Part shown: in pieces, positions 7,379 to 15,087 of the stretch
Layout of the letters: every line of letters starts with the position of its first letter
How positions within the stretch are numbered: the stretch's first letter is position 1
Assembly (NCBI GenBank): GCA_030583885.1
Contig: CP129480.1
Span: 3,846,714 to 3,910,713 of the forward strand
DNA: 64,000 nt
Direction of reading: 5' to 3'
Origin: Anaerolineales bacterium
GTDB lineage: Bacteria > Chloroflexota > Anaerolineae > Anaerolineales > Villigracilaceae
Notes under the pieces: model-generated
Seen by the model: only the letters and a program-made list of their open reading frames with translations
What the model was told of the DNA's origin: nothing
Database searches by the model: none
Made by a program: the position numbers and the translations under genes

Positions 7379-8352
7379 TGTTTATATCCATATGGATGAG
7401 ACCTGTGCCACTCCCATGCGCTGGAGAGGATTTCCTGCATGTTGGTATGGATGGGCTTCCAGCCCAATTCGTTAATGATTCTTTGGGGAGAGGCGACCAG
7501 ACGGGCGGAGTCTCCGGGGCGCCGCGGGGATTCAACCGCCGGAATTGCATGGCCTGTCACTTTGCGTGCCGTCTCAATCACCTCGCGGACGGAGAAGCCG
7601 TTTCCGCTGCCCACATTGTAGACCAACATATCGCGTTTCTCAAGCGCATCCAATGCCAGAATATGTGCAGAGACCAGATCAGCAATATGAATGTAATCGC
7701 GGATGCAGGTCCCATCCGGCGTGGGATAGTCCGTGCCGTAAATGGTCGCGGAGTCAGACTGTCCCAATGCGATCTGCAAAACACGCGGGATCAGATGTGA
7801 TTCGGGTTGATGCGCCTCGCCGCGTCCGGGTAATGCACCGCAGGCATTGAAATATCTCAATGCGGCGACATGCAAACCGTGAATCCTGCGATACCATTCC
7901 AGCGCCTGTTCAGTCATCAGCTTGGTGTGACCATAGACATTGGACGGTCCGAGCGGAGACTGCTCGGTGAGCGGCTCGTCACTGGATCGATATACCGCCG
8001 CAGTGGATGAGAAGACGAACCTTTTTACACCCGCCTGCGCGGCAATTTCCATCAATTGCAGGGAATTGGCAAAGTTATTGCGAAAGTATTTGCCGGGATC
8101 CTTCATGCTCTCACCGGCCTCGATGAATGCCGCAAAATGCATAACGGCATCATGCTTTTTTAAGGTCAGCGCTTCGGCAAGTGCATGGCTGTCATCCAGG
8201 GAGGCATGAATGAAGCCCGCCTCCGCCGGCACTGCGGCACGATGCCCGGTAACCAGCGAATCATATACTGTAACGGCATGTCCTGCATTGATCAACGCGG
8301 CGGCGGTGGCAGAGCCAATATAACCCGCGCCGCCTGTGACAAAAATATTCAT
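7375..8352 (-). CDS. galE: UDP-glucose 4-epimerase
   Basis: 325 residues, usual GalE length. Extended short-chain dehydrogenase fold: NAD-binding GGAGYIG at residues 7-13, catalytic Ser in FSSTAAVY, catalytic YGHTK (YxxxK), and the substrate-loop motif YFNACGALP. Interconverts UDP-glucose and UDP-galactose for polysaccharide synthesis. First gene of a three-gene minus-strand operon; the start is preceded by AGGAGAATGA. Confidence 0.92.
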   Translation of the reverse strand: MNIFVTGGAGYIGSATAAALINAGHAVTVYDSLVTGHRAAVPAEAGFIHASLDDSHALAEALTLKKHDAVMHFAAFIEAGESMKDPGKYFRNNFANSLQLMEIAAQAGVKRFVFSSTAAVYRSSDEPLTEQSPLGPSNVYGHTKLMTEQALEWYRRIHGLHVAALRYFNACGALPGRGEAHQPESHLIPRVLQIALGQSDSATIYGTDYPTPDGTCIRDYIHIADLVSAHILALDALEKRDMLVYNVGSGNGFSVREVIETARKVTGHAIPAVESPRRPGDSARLVASPQRIINELGWKPIHTNMQEILSSAWEWHRSHPYGYKQ

Positions 8353-8390
8353 TCATTCTCCTAAAACATATGTATCCGCACGATTATATC

Positions 8391-9287
8391 TTATTGCCCT
8401 GCCGGTTCATCCCGCCAGGCCTGCGCATACCAGCGCAGATATTCATCCACATGCGCGCCCCAATAGATTTCGGAATGGTCCCCTGCATAAAAATGATATT
8501 CATGGATGTAATTATTGCGCGCCAGCATCTCTTCAAACAAAAGGATGCTCGTCAGTTCACTGTCCGCATCGCCGACATCCAGCCACAAACGCGGACGGTC
8601 CTCTTCTGGAATGGTTCTTATCTTTTTCTCCACAGCCGGGGCATTCTCCTTGAAAATGGCGGGGGAATGTAAGCCCAGCGAACCAAATAGATCGGGGTAT
8701 TGAAAGCCAAGCCGGATGACCCAGCCGCCGCCGCGCGAGAGGCCCCCGAGTGAGCGGTGTTCACGGTCTGCGAGTGTGCGGTAGTTCCCATCCATGTGCG
8801 GGATGATGTCAAGGATAACGCGGTCTCCAAAACCTGCACCCGGCTGGGCATACCAATACTGATCATCGGGGAAGACAATGATGAAAGGGACGGTCTCGCC
8901 GGAGTGGACAAGCTGGTCTGCAACCCGCGGTACGCCCAGCCGCACCCACTGGTCCTGGGTATAGGTTTGCCCATGCAGCAGATAAAGGACGGGAAAGCGT
9001 TGATCTGTCAACTCGGAATAGCAAGGGGGCAGATAGACAAGAAATTCCTGCGGCGGATTTGTGTAGGCGATCGCATCCTGTTCAATTGTGCCGGGCTGGG
9101 TGAGACAGGTCAACGGGGTGGGTGTAGATGTCGGCGGAACAGGGCTTGGAGTATATGTGACTGTCATAGTCGGTGGGGGTGAGGTGACTGTCTGGGTTGG
9201 GATCATTTCATTTGAGGAGAAGCAGGCTGAAAGTACAGGAAGAAGCGTGGAAAAGGCAATAACGAGAATTGCTTGACGGGTGTTCAT
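8391..9287 (-). CDS. Esterase-family (PF00756-type) lipoprotein
   Basis: 298 residues from the ATG at 9287, which starts a signal peptide ending in the lipobox LLPVLSAC. A Thr/Pro-rich linker follows (PTSTPTPLT). The alpha/beta hydrolase part has the nucleophile elbow GLSRGG, an acidic residue in LWLDVGDAD, and a late DHSEIYWG that supplies the catalytic His. This is the Fes/esterase D-like family that hydrolyses ester bonds on carbohydrates, siderophores or acylated substrates; here it is anchored outside the cell membrane. Substrate unknown. Transcribed away from the adjacent tRNA-Pro. Confidence 0.82.
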   Translation of the reverse strand: MNTRQAILVIAFSTLLPVLSACFSSNEMIPTQTVTSPPPTMTVTYTPSPVPPTSTPTPLTCLTQPGTIEQDAIAYTNPPQEFLVYLPPCYSELTDQRFPVLYLLHGQTYTQDQWVRLGVPRVADQLVHSGETVPFIIVFPDDQYWYAQPGAGFGDRVILDIIPHMDGNYRTLADREHRSLGGLSRGGGWVIRLGFQYPDLFGSLGLHSPAIFKENAPAVEKKIRTIPEEDRPRLWLDVGDADSELTSILLFEEMLARNNYIHEYHFYAGDHSEIYWGAHVDEYLRWYAQAWRDEPAGQ

Positions 9288-9321
9288 CCTTCGCATTATA
9301 CTCGGCAGGCTTGGATGGTAT

Positions 9322-9396
9322 CGGGGCGTGGCGCAGTCCGGCTAGCGCGCTTGCTTTGGGAGCAAGAGGTCGTAGGTTCGAATCCTATCGCCCCGA
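9322..9396 (+). tRNA. tRNA-Pro (anticodon UGG)
   Basis: Cloverleaf: 7-bp acceptor stem (CGGGGCG with CGCCCCG), D arm, anticodon stem CTTGC/GCAAG around the loop TTTGGGA giving anticodon TGG, T arm with GTTCGAATC, discriminator A. No CCA is encoded. Confidence 0.95.
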
Positions 9397-9548
9397 CAGG
9401 ATTACCGAGAGGCAGGTTTCCCCTCTTGGGGGCAATGCAAACCATCTCACATCAACAATACACAGGGACACCATTCACGGAGTTTTTCTCTCTGGCTGGT
9501 GTCTCTGCAATTTAAGCCGTGTGTGTTAAAATTATCACGAGGATAGAT

Positions 9549-9851
9549 ATGGCAAAAAGGATTGACGGTGTCATCGAAGCGGTACGATATAAAAACGGGC
9601 AGATCACCATGGTGCGCGCGTATGAACGGCGCGGCGCCACATTTTCAGACCTTGTCCTATTGGACCGCAAAACGCTGCTGGAGTGTGTACAAAAAGGCGG
9701 CCAGTTCGTGACCGGTGCGCGTGAAAAATTACTTGCCAGCACATTCACGCTCGGGAAACCAGTCATGCTGGTTCAGGAAAACAAAGGCGGCCTGCTCGCC
9801 ACGCGTGAAAACGCCACCTGTGATGAACTGGAGAATGTGCCGGTTTTTTAA
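9549..9851 (+). CDS. Hypothetical protein, 100 aa
   Basis: 100 residues from the ATG at 9549, chosen for the GAGGATA ribosome site; an earlier in-frame ATG at 9519 adds ten unlikely residues. Basic, mixed alpha/beta character, with the segments MAKRIDGVIEAVRYKNG and REKLLASTFTLGKPV. No motif recognised. It is followed after 12 bases by the larger unknown gene, so the two are probably co-transcribed. Confidence 0.65.
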   Translation: MAKRIDGVIEAVRYKNGQITMVRAYERRGATFSDLVLLDRKTLLECVQKGGQFVTGAREKLLASTFTLGKPVMLVQENKGGLLATRENATCDELENVPVF

Positions 9852-9863
9852 GGTGAAACGATC

Positions 9864-10787
9864 ATGAAAATAATTGACAAGACCCCATTGCAGGATGAAA
9901 ACGGCCAGATCAGTATTATCGCCCGTATTCAGGGGACCCTGACCTATGGCTTTAACTGGTACCCCGAGCTGGAAGCCCAAAAAATGGTGATCGCGCAGTT
10001 ACATCGCTCGCTTGAAAAAAGTTTTGTGCTGATCCGCAACTTTACCCTGCCAAACAGCGAGATCGTGATCCCGCTCATTTTGATCGGTTCCGGCAGTATT
10101 TCGGTGATCTTTGTAACACAGGCAAAAGGTCATTTCGAGGCAAAGGGCGATCAATGGAACACGATCACCAGCAATGGAATTTCCGTGCCGGCCAAAAGAA
10201 ACCTCGTGGACCTGGTTGCGAAACTGACGCGCGCCTTCCAAAAGTACCTGGATATAAAAAAGATCAACACCCCCATTCCCGTGGAGCCTGTGCTGATCGC
10301 AAGCGACCCAGGTGCGCAGATCGAATCCCTGCGGCCGATCGCGCGCGTGGTACGAAGTGACGCAATCAAACAATTTGCAGGTTCGCTTCTGCAGGCTCGT
10401 GCGGTCATGCGCACGGATATGATCATCGACCTTGCCGATCGCATCATTGACCCGCGTCCGCACGAGGAGACCAACATCGCCCCACCGCAAAGCGGGGAAA
10501 ATCCCGTCTCACGCGCGCAGGCCATTTTCAACGCTTCCGATCCGTCCAAAGCCCTCGATCCCAACGATCTCGGCCCTGCCTTTGAGCAAGGGGACAATGC
10601 ACAGGATGTTCCGCAAAATTTACGCGAGCCGAACCCGGCCCGTCCATTGCACCGCCGAGCCACTGCCGCCCCCGCAAAAAAGAAATTCCTCGGCATGACC
10701 AATACCCAAATCACCCTGCTGGCAGTCATGCTTGTCATTCAATGCTGCATCTTTATGGGGCTTGGCATCCTTTATCTGAACCTCTAA
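9864..10787 (+). CDS. NERD-like domain protein with C-terminal TM anchor (tentative)
   Basis: 307 residues. Residues 40-120 show the layout of a nuclease-related NERD domain (FVLIRNFTLPNSEIVIP, a glycine turn, then QAKGHFEAKGDQW), but the acidic residue expected in the IDH position is not obvious, so it may be inactive. A helical region follows, then a Pro/Gln-rich linker from about residue 205 and one C-terminal TM helix (about 282-304) after a basic stretch, so the body of the protein faces the cytoplasm. The family call is tentative. Probably co-transcribed with the 100-aa gene upstream. Confidence 0.6.
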   Translation: MKIIDKTPLQDENGQISIIARIQGTLTYGFNWYPELEAQKMVIAQLHRSLEKSFVLIRNFTLPNSEIVIPLILIGSGSISVIFVTQAKGHFEAKGDQWNTITSNGISVPAKRNLVDLVAKLTRAFQKYLDIKKINTPIPVEPVLIASDPGAQIESLRPIARVVRSDAIKQFAGSLLQARAVMRTDMIIDLADRIIDPRPHEETNIAPPQSGENPVSRAQAIFNASDPSKALDPNDLGPAFEQGDNAQDVPQNLREPNPARPLHRRATAAPAKKKFLGMTNTQITLLAVMLVIQCCIFMGLGILYLNL

Positions 10788-10793
10788 CTTAAA

Positions 10794-11525
10794 TTGACAA
10801 TACCATTCCTGTCCATTGTTATACCGGCTCATAATGAAGAGAGCCGCCTGCCTCGTACATTGGAGCAGGTTTTTGCATTCCTTGAAAACCAAACCTATTC
10901 CTATGAAGTCATTGTCGTCGAGAACGGCAGTTCAGACCACACGCTGGAAATTGTGCAGGAATACGCCCAAAGCCATCCCCACCTGATCGTCATCTGCGAA
11001 GAACGGCGCGGAAAAGGCAACGCGGTGCGGCGCGGCATGCTGGCGGCACACGGTGAATATCGTTTTATCTGCGACGCCGATCTTTCCATGCCCATCGAGG
11101 AACTTCAAAAATTCATCCCCCCCGCACTCAAAGATTTTGATATTGCCATCGCCTCGCGCGAAGCTCCCGGCGCGATCCGCTATAACGAACCATCCTACCG
11201 CCACATAGGCGGGCGCGCCATCAACCTGATCATTCAAGCATCCATCCTGCCGGGCATGAACGATACCCAATGTGGATTCAAATGTTTCCATGCCGAAACA
11301 GCCGATGATGTTTTCCGTCAACAAACACTGACAGGCTGGTCTTTCGACATCGAACTCCTTTATCTCGCCCGCCGAAAAAAAAAACGCATCAAAGAAATCC
11401 CAATCCAATGGTATTTCTATTCAGACAGCAAAGTCAACGCCGTGCGCGACGCCCTGCGCATGATCAGCGACATCTTCCGCATCCATCTCAACGCGATCCG
11501 CGGCAGGTATGATCTCAACCCCTGA
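10794..11525 (+). CDS. Family 2 glycosyltransferase (dolichyl/undecaprenyl-P-glucosyltransferase-like)
   Basis: 243 residues from a TTG start at 10794, 6 bases after the previous stop; no ATG fits the conserved N-terminus TIPFLSIVIPAHNEE. GT-A fold motifs: VIPAHNE, VVENGSSD, GKGNAVRRGM, and the metal-binding CDADLSMP. The DxDLS form and the QCGFKCF segment point to the Alg5/dolichyl-phosphate beta-glucosyltransferase-like branch that loads sugar onto a polyprenyl phosphate at the inner membrane face. No C-terminal TM is present. The 3' end overlaps rnhB by 17 bases. Confidence 0.88.
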   Translation: MTIPFLSIVIPAHNEESRLPRTLEQVFAFLENQTYSYEVIVVENGSSDHTLEIVQEYAQSHPHLIVICEERRGKGNAVRRGMLAAHGEYRFICDADLSMPIEELQKFIPPALKDFDIAIASREAPGAIRYNEPSYRHIGGRAINLIIQASILPGMNDTQCGFKCFHAETADDVFRQQTLTGWSFDIELLYLARRKKKRIKEIPIQWYFYSDSKVNAVRDALRMISDIFRIHLNAIRGRYDLNP

Positions 11526-12126
11526 CCTCTTCCACGAACAGGCGCTCTGGCCGGCATATAAATATATAGCAGGATTGGATGAAGCAGGACGCGGCGCGCT
11601 GGCTGGGCCGGTATGCGTAGGTGCGGTCATCCTGCCCCCAAGGAAGGCGCTTCTTTCCAAAACCTTGAGCGGCGTACGTGATTCCAAACAGTTGACTCCC
11701 CGCAAACGCCTCCAGCTTATCCCGCGCATCAAAGAGACCGCCCTCGCGTGGGGTGTCGGATTCGCATCCGCCGAGGAAATTGACCTGCTCGGCATCGTCC
11801 CAGCGACACGTCTCGCCGCGAGCCGCACACTGGAATTGCTCTCCCCCGTTCCACACTTTTTGCTGACAGATTTTCGTCTCGAACTGCCCGAACTCGGTCT
11901 TGCGCAAACCGCGCTCGTCAAAGGAGACCAGTGCTCGCTGAGCATTGCCAGCGCATCCATCCTTGCAAAGACCGCGCGTGATAAATTGATGTGTGAACTG
12001 GATACACAATACCCCGAATACGGATTCTCCCGTCACAAAGGATACGGTACCCGGTTACACATCGGGAGAATCGAGCGGCTCGGTTACTCCCCCCTCCACC
12101 GTAAAACCTTTAAATTAAAAAAGTAG
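11509..12126 (+). CDS. rnhB: Ribonuclease HII
   Basis: 205 residues, standard RNase HII length. Active-site motif GLDEAGRGALAGP with Asp24 and Glu25, SKQLTPRKR substrate-contact segment, LLTDF with the third acidic residue, and SASILAKTARD. Cleaves RNA in RNA-DNA hybrids and removes single ribonucleotides from DNA. Overlaps the end of the glycosyltransferase gene by 17 bases, indicating one transcript. Confidence 0.95.
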   Translation: MISTPDLFHEQALWPAYKYIAGLDEAGRGALAGPVCVGAVILPPRKALLSKTLSGVRDSKQLTPRKRLQLIPRIKETALAWGVGFASAEEIDLLGIVPATRLAASRTLELLSPVPHFLLTDFRLELPELGLAQTALVKGDQCSLSIASASILAKTARDKLMCELDTQYPEYGFSRHKGYGTRLHIGRIERLGYSPLHRKTFKLKK

Positions 12127-12148
12127 AGCAGGATTGATCCTGCTCTAC
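12123..12148. terminator. Bidirectional hairpin between rnhB and the LysM gene
   Basis: An 11-bp perfect inverted repeat with a 4-base loop (GTAGAGCAGGA / TCCTGCTCTAC) starts at the rnhB stop codon; A-rich on the left and T-containing on the right. It lies between two convergent genes and probably ends both transcripts. Confidence 0.7.
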
Positions 12149-12153
12149 TTCGT

Positions 12154-12993
12154 TTACTTCCGCAGGAAGCCGCCGCCGGAAAGTTTGCTTTCCGGCTTTC
12201 CAGAGCGCCAGGCGTAATATCCCAAGGCCGCGCCGCCCAGCAGGAACAAGGCGCCCAAAATACCAAGAACTGGAGATGTGCCCCCGCCGCTGCCAGGCGA
12301 TGCACCCGGATCAACGACCACATCTCTGGATTGAATTCCAAAATCCACAAAAGCACGGTCACCGGCGTTCACATCCAGCGCATAACTCAATTCCATGGTC
12401 GGGTTGTAATTATCGGGAATACCGACTGTTATGTTGTAATTCCCTTCGGGGATGTTGGTAAAGCAAATTCCCTGATATGCCTCAGGATCGGCCGGGATAA
12501 GCGTATTCTGGGAGGCGGAATACTTTCCATTCGTTTCGGTCACGCTCACCGCGCCGCCCGCCACAGCCGGTTCCGTCTCCTCGCGAAGGGCATTGCCGTT
12601 GATATCGTCAAAGAGCAAAACACACACCTCCGTCGTGCCGGATAACGGCGTGGGGGTGACCGTCGGCTCTCCGGGCGTGGGCAGAACATCCAGGGTCGGC
12701 GTCCCTTCCAGAGAGACAATTCCGATCAACAATTCCTGCCCCACCACAAGCGTGCAATTCCCATCCAGTCTGGAATTCAACTGGCGGAGTTGTTCCACAC
12801 TGATGTTATGCAGCGCCGCAACACGAAAACAACCATCGCCGGGCTGGACAATGTAAATGATGCGCCCGTCTGCGCCCGGGGTTGGCGTGGGAGCGGGTTG
12901 CTGACCCGACGGCGCGGCATGTACCGGCAGCCACAATCCAAACAGAAGCAGGCTGGCCAGAGCAGTGAGAACTAGAAAACGCATTGATTTCAT
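12154..12993 (-). CDS. LysM-domain surface protein with C-terminal membrane anchor
   Basis: 279 residues from the ATG at 12993 (start chosen to open the signal peptide MKSMRFLVLTALASLLLFG). After cleavage: Pro/Thr linker, one LysM domain at about residues 44-90 (YIVQPGDGCFRVAALHNIS), a second Pro/Thr linker, then a beta-sandwich resembling SdrD-B/Cna-B repeats (LLFDDINGNALREETEPAVAG) at about 125-230, and a C-terminal TM helix (about 250-270) with a basic tail. LysM binds N-acetylglucosamine-containing glycan. The cysteines in LysM (GCFRV, GNCTL) probably form a disulfide. Convergent with rnhB. Confidence 0.83.
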   Translation of the reverse strand: MKSMRFLVLTALASLLLFGLWLPVHAAPSGQQPAPTPTPGADGRIIYIVQPGDGCFRVAALHNISVEQLRQLNSRLDGNCTLVVGQELLIGIVSLEGTPTLDVLPTPGEPTVTPTPLSGTTEVCVLLFDDINGNALREETEPAVAGGAVSVTETNGKYSASQNTLIPADPEAYQGICFTNIPEGNYNITVGIPDNYNPTMELSYALDVNAGDRAFVDFGIQSRDVVVDPGASPGSGGGTSPVLGILGALFLLGGAALGYYAWRSGKPESKLSGGGFLRK

Positions 12994-13069
12994 CCGTAAA
13001 ATTATATCAGATTCGATTTGGAACCTGGCATTGCCGGCCAATGGGGTGAAAAGATTTTAATGTATATAA

Positions 13070-13999
13070 GAGCCTATCCGTAAATTAGTCATGGGAGCAC
13101 ATTCTCCAGAGGATCAAGGTGCAAGCAAAATAGATCAGGGCCAACCAATTACTCGATTTCTTGGCCCACCGTATGCGCAATGAGCGGAAATCGTTTTGCC
13201 AAGAAAGAGTGCGTTCCACCACCCAACGTCTGGCAGGATGCTTCTCAGATTCTAAAGGCGGTGGAGGCGGATTTGAGCCATACTCACGTTTGCGAATATG
13301 CGGTGTAATCTTTCGCTTGCGTAGTTTTGTTCGTACTTCTTCTGAATCGTAGGCTTTATCGGCACACAAGTGCTGAACCTTGTATTTGGTTTTTGGCCTC
13401 CGCACAATCGGTTGATTGAGTAAGTGGAGGATCTCGGTCACATCGTGCGTGTTGGCCGCCGTGATCTGAATGGAAAGCGGCGCACCGCGCTGGTCCACCC
13501 AGATATGCCTTTTTGAGCCAGATTTCGTTCGATCCGTAGGGTTGGGTCCCGTCAGGTCACCGCCTAACGGAGCAGGCACCATTTTGCTGTCGACCGCTTG
13601 CCATTTCCATCGGATCCGTCGCTTCTTTTGGTAATACATCACCGCCAAACGATAAATCTTCTTCCACAAACCAGTCTCGCTCCACTCTTGAAAGCGCTTA
13701 TGCAAACTGCTGCTGGCTCCAAACCATTCCTTTTTCAGGCCTTTCCACTGGCAACCGCTCCGCAATACGAACAGGATACCATTCACGACTTGCCGATTGG
13801 GCAAGGCTGGACGCCCAATGCTGCCTTGCTTCTTTTCACGTGGCAAAACTCGTTCGATCCGTTCCCACAATCCATCGGGAACTTCCCACAGCGTGGTATA
13901 ACTCATGCGACACTCCTTGCAGGTTGTTTGGGTAGTACCTGCAATTCTGCATCAGGAGTGTCTTTTTGTTAATGTCCAACCCTATTTACGGATAGGGTC
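13070..13999 (-). mobile_element. IS5-family insertion sequence with TAA target duplication
   Basis: 930 bp bounded by imperfect inverted repeats (GAGCCTATCCGTAAAT at the left, GACCCTATCCGTAAAT at the right when read inward) and flanked on both sides by TAA, at 13067-13069 and 14000-14002. A 3-bp TNA-type duplication fits IS5-family groups. The single transposase gene is intact, so the element may be active. It landed between the LysM gene and the transport operon that starts at 14137, displacing whatever lay upstream of that operon. Confidence 0.93.
13085..13906 (-). CDS. IS5-family transposase
   Basis: 273 residues in one uninterrupted frame. N-terminal DUF4096-type domain (LWEVPDGLWERIERVLP, then RSGCQWKGLK), followed by the DDE catalytic core: Asp in QAVDSKMV, Asp in CADKAYDSE and Glu in WVVERTLSW. 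A run of five prolines (about residues 213-217) is a local oddity. Complete and apparently functional; lies within its inverted repeats. Confidence 0.93.
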   Translation of the reverse strand: MSYTTLWEVPDGLWERIERVLPREKKQGSIGRPALPNRQVVNGILFVLRSGCQWKGLKKEWFGASSSLHKRFQEWSETGLWKKIYRLAVMYYQKKRRIRWKWQAVDSKMVPAPLGGDLTGPNPTDRTKSGSKRHIWVDQRGAPLSIQITAANTHDVTEILHLLNQPIVRRPKTKYKVQHLCADKAYDSEEVRTKLRKRKITPHIRKREYGSNPPPPPLESEKHPARRWVVERTLSWQNDFRSLRIRWAKKSSNWLALIYFACTLILWRMCSHD

Positions 14000-14136
14000 T
14001 AAGTGAAAACACAATGGATGGAGCACAAGGCATGGATAGAGAATATCAATTGGCTTTTATTCTGGTATAAAATAAGAGCAGAATGAATTTGACAAGGAAG
14101 CCAATGCTTAACCATCTCCATCCAAAGGAGACTTAA

Positions 14137-15087
14137 ATGCTGCGTTTTCTGACACGCCGTCTGGTTTTGTTTCCCTTTATTTTATTGTTTGCAAATCTTT
14201 TCGGGTATCTGTTTGCCTTTTTAAACGCTCCTGTTGTCTTAACGAACAATCCATATTCGCGCGGAAATCTGGAAGTGCCGCCTGTATTGCCTGAATATCT
14301 AAATTATCTAAAAGGCACGGTACAGGGAAATTTTGGCACTACTTTTACAGGCGAAGGAGTGCTCACCGCGATTTCCCGTGTGGGAATCGCAAGCCTAGGG
14401 TTAATCGGAATAGCGCTTGCTCTTAGCATTGTCATTGGCATCATGCTTGGCAGGCTGGCGGTCCGCCGTAACCGCGTTGGTGTATCCACCTGGCTTACAT
14501 TTTTATCCACCATTGGTCTGGCATTGCCAAGTTTTTATATCGCCATGCTTTTGATCACTTTCCTTCTATTGATACTCCTCTACGCCATCCCCGGAGGAAC
14601 GACGATCATCCCATTCCAGGGCTTTGGCTGGGATGCCCATCTGATCCTCCCGGTTCTTGCGTTGACAATCCAACCGGCTGCGAAGATCGCGCAGGTGACC
14701 GGGAGCCTGCTCTCTGAGGAAATGGAAAAACCTTACATCACCGCATCCTTAAGTTTCGGACATTCGTTCAAAACACTTAAAAGCAAATTCGCATTCCGCA
14801 GTGTTCTCGCCCCAATTTTGCTGACAATCGCCGCGTCCCTGCGAATGATGATCGCAGAGCTGATCATCATTGAAAGGTTGTTTAACTGGCCGGGCATAGG
14901 TCGTCTGATCGCATCCACATTAAGTATCGGGGCACGTTCGCAGGACATATTATCACCACCACTGATTGCTGCATTGCTGACCGTACTGGTTGCGCTATTC
15001 CTGTTCATTGACCTGCTTGCCACATCCATCTCCCGAATCATGGATCCGCGCCTGCGCGTGGAATCGGAAGCGTTGCCATCCCAATGA
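14137..15087 (+). CDS. Peptide/nickel-type ABC transporter permease (DppB-like)
   Basis: 316 residues with six predicted TM helices. N-terminal segment LRFLTRRLVLFPFILLFANLF is the DppB/OppB start; the cytoplasmic coupling loop EAA-like motif is at about residues 195-225 (EKPYITASLSFGHSFKTLKS). The periplasmic loop after TM1 is short. One half of the membrane channel of a dipeptide/oligopeptide/metal importer. Overlaps the next permease gene by 4 bases. No ATPase or solute-binding gene is present in the operon, and an IS element lies 137 bases upstream. Confidence 0.85.
   Translation: MLRFLTRRLVLFPFILLFANLFGYLFAFLNAPVVLTNNPYSRGNLEVPPVLPEYLNYLKGTVQGNFGTTFTGEGVLTAISRVGIASLGLIGIALALSIVIGIMLGRLAVRRNRVGVSTWLTFLSTIGLALPSFYIAMLLITFLLLILLYAIPGGTTIIPFQGFGWDAHLILPVLALTIQPAAKIAQVTGSLLSEEMEKPYITASLSFGHSFKTLKSKFAFRSVLAPILLTIAASLRMMIAELIIIERLFNWPGIGRLIASTLSIGARSQDILSPPLIAALLTVLVALFLFIDLLATSISRIMDPRLRVESEALPSQ

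Noticed and set aside
9461..9512. Riboswitch-like long hairpin after tRNA-Pro (CAGGGACACCA / TGGTGTCTCTG)
   Set aside because: A single imperfect 11-bp stem with a large loop and no further structure; could be chance or a weak tRNA terminator.
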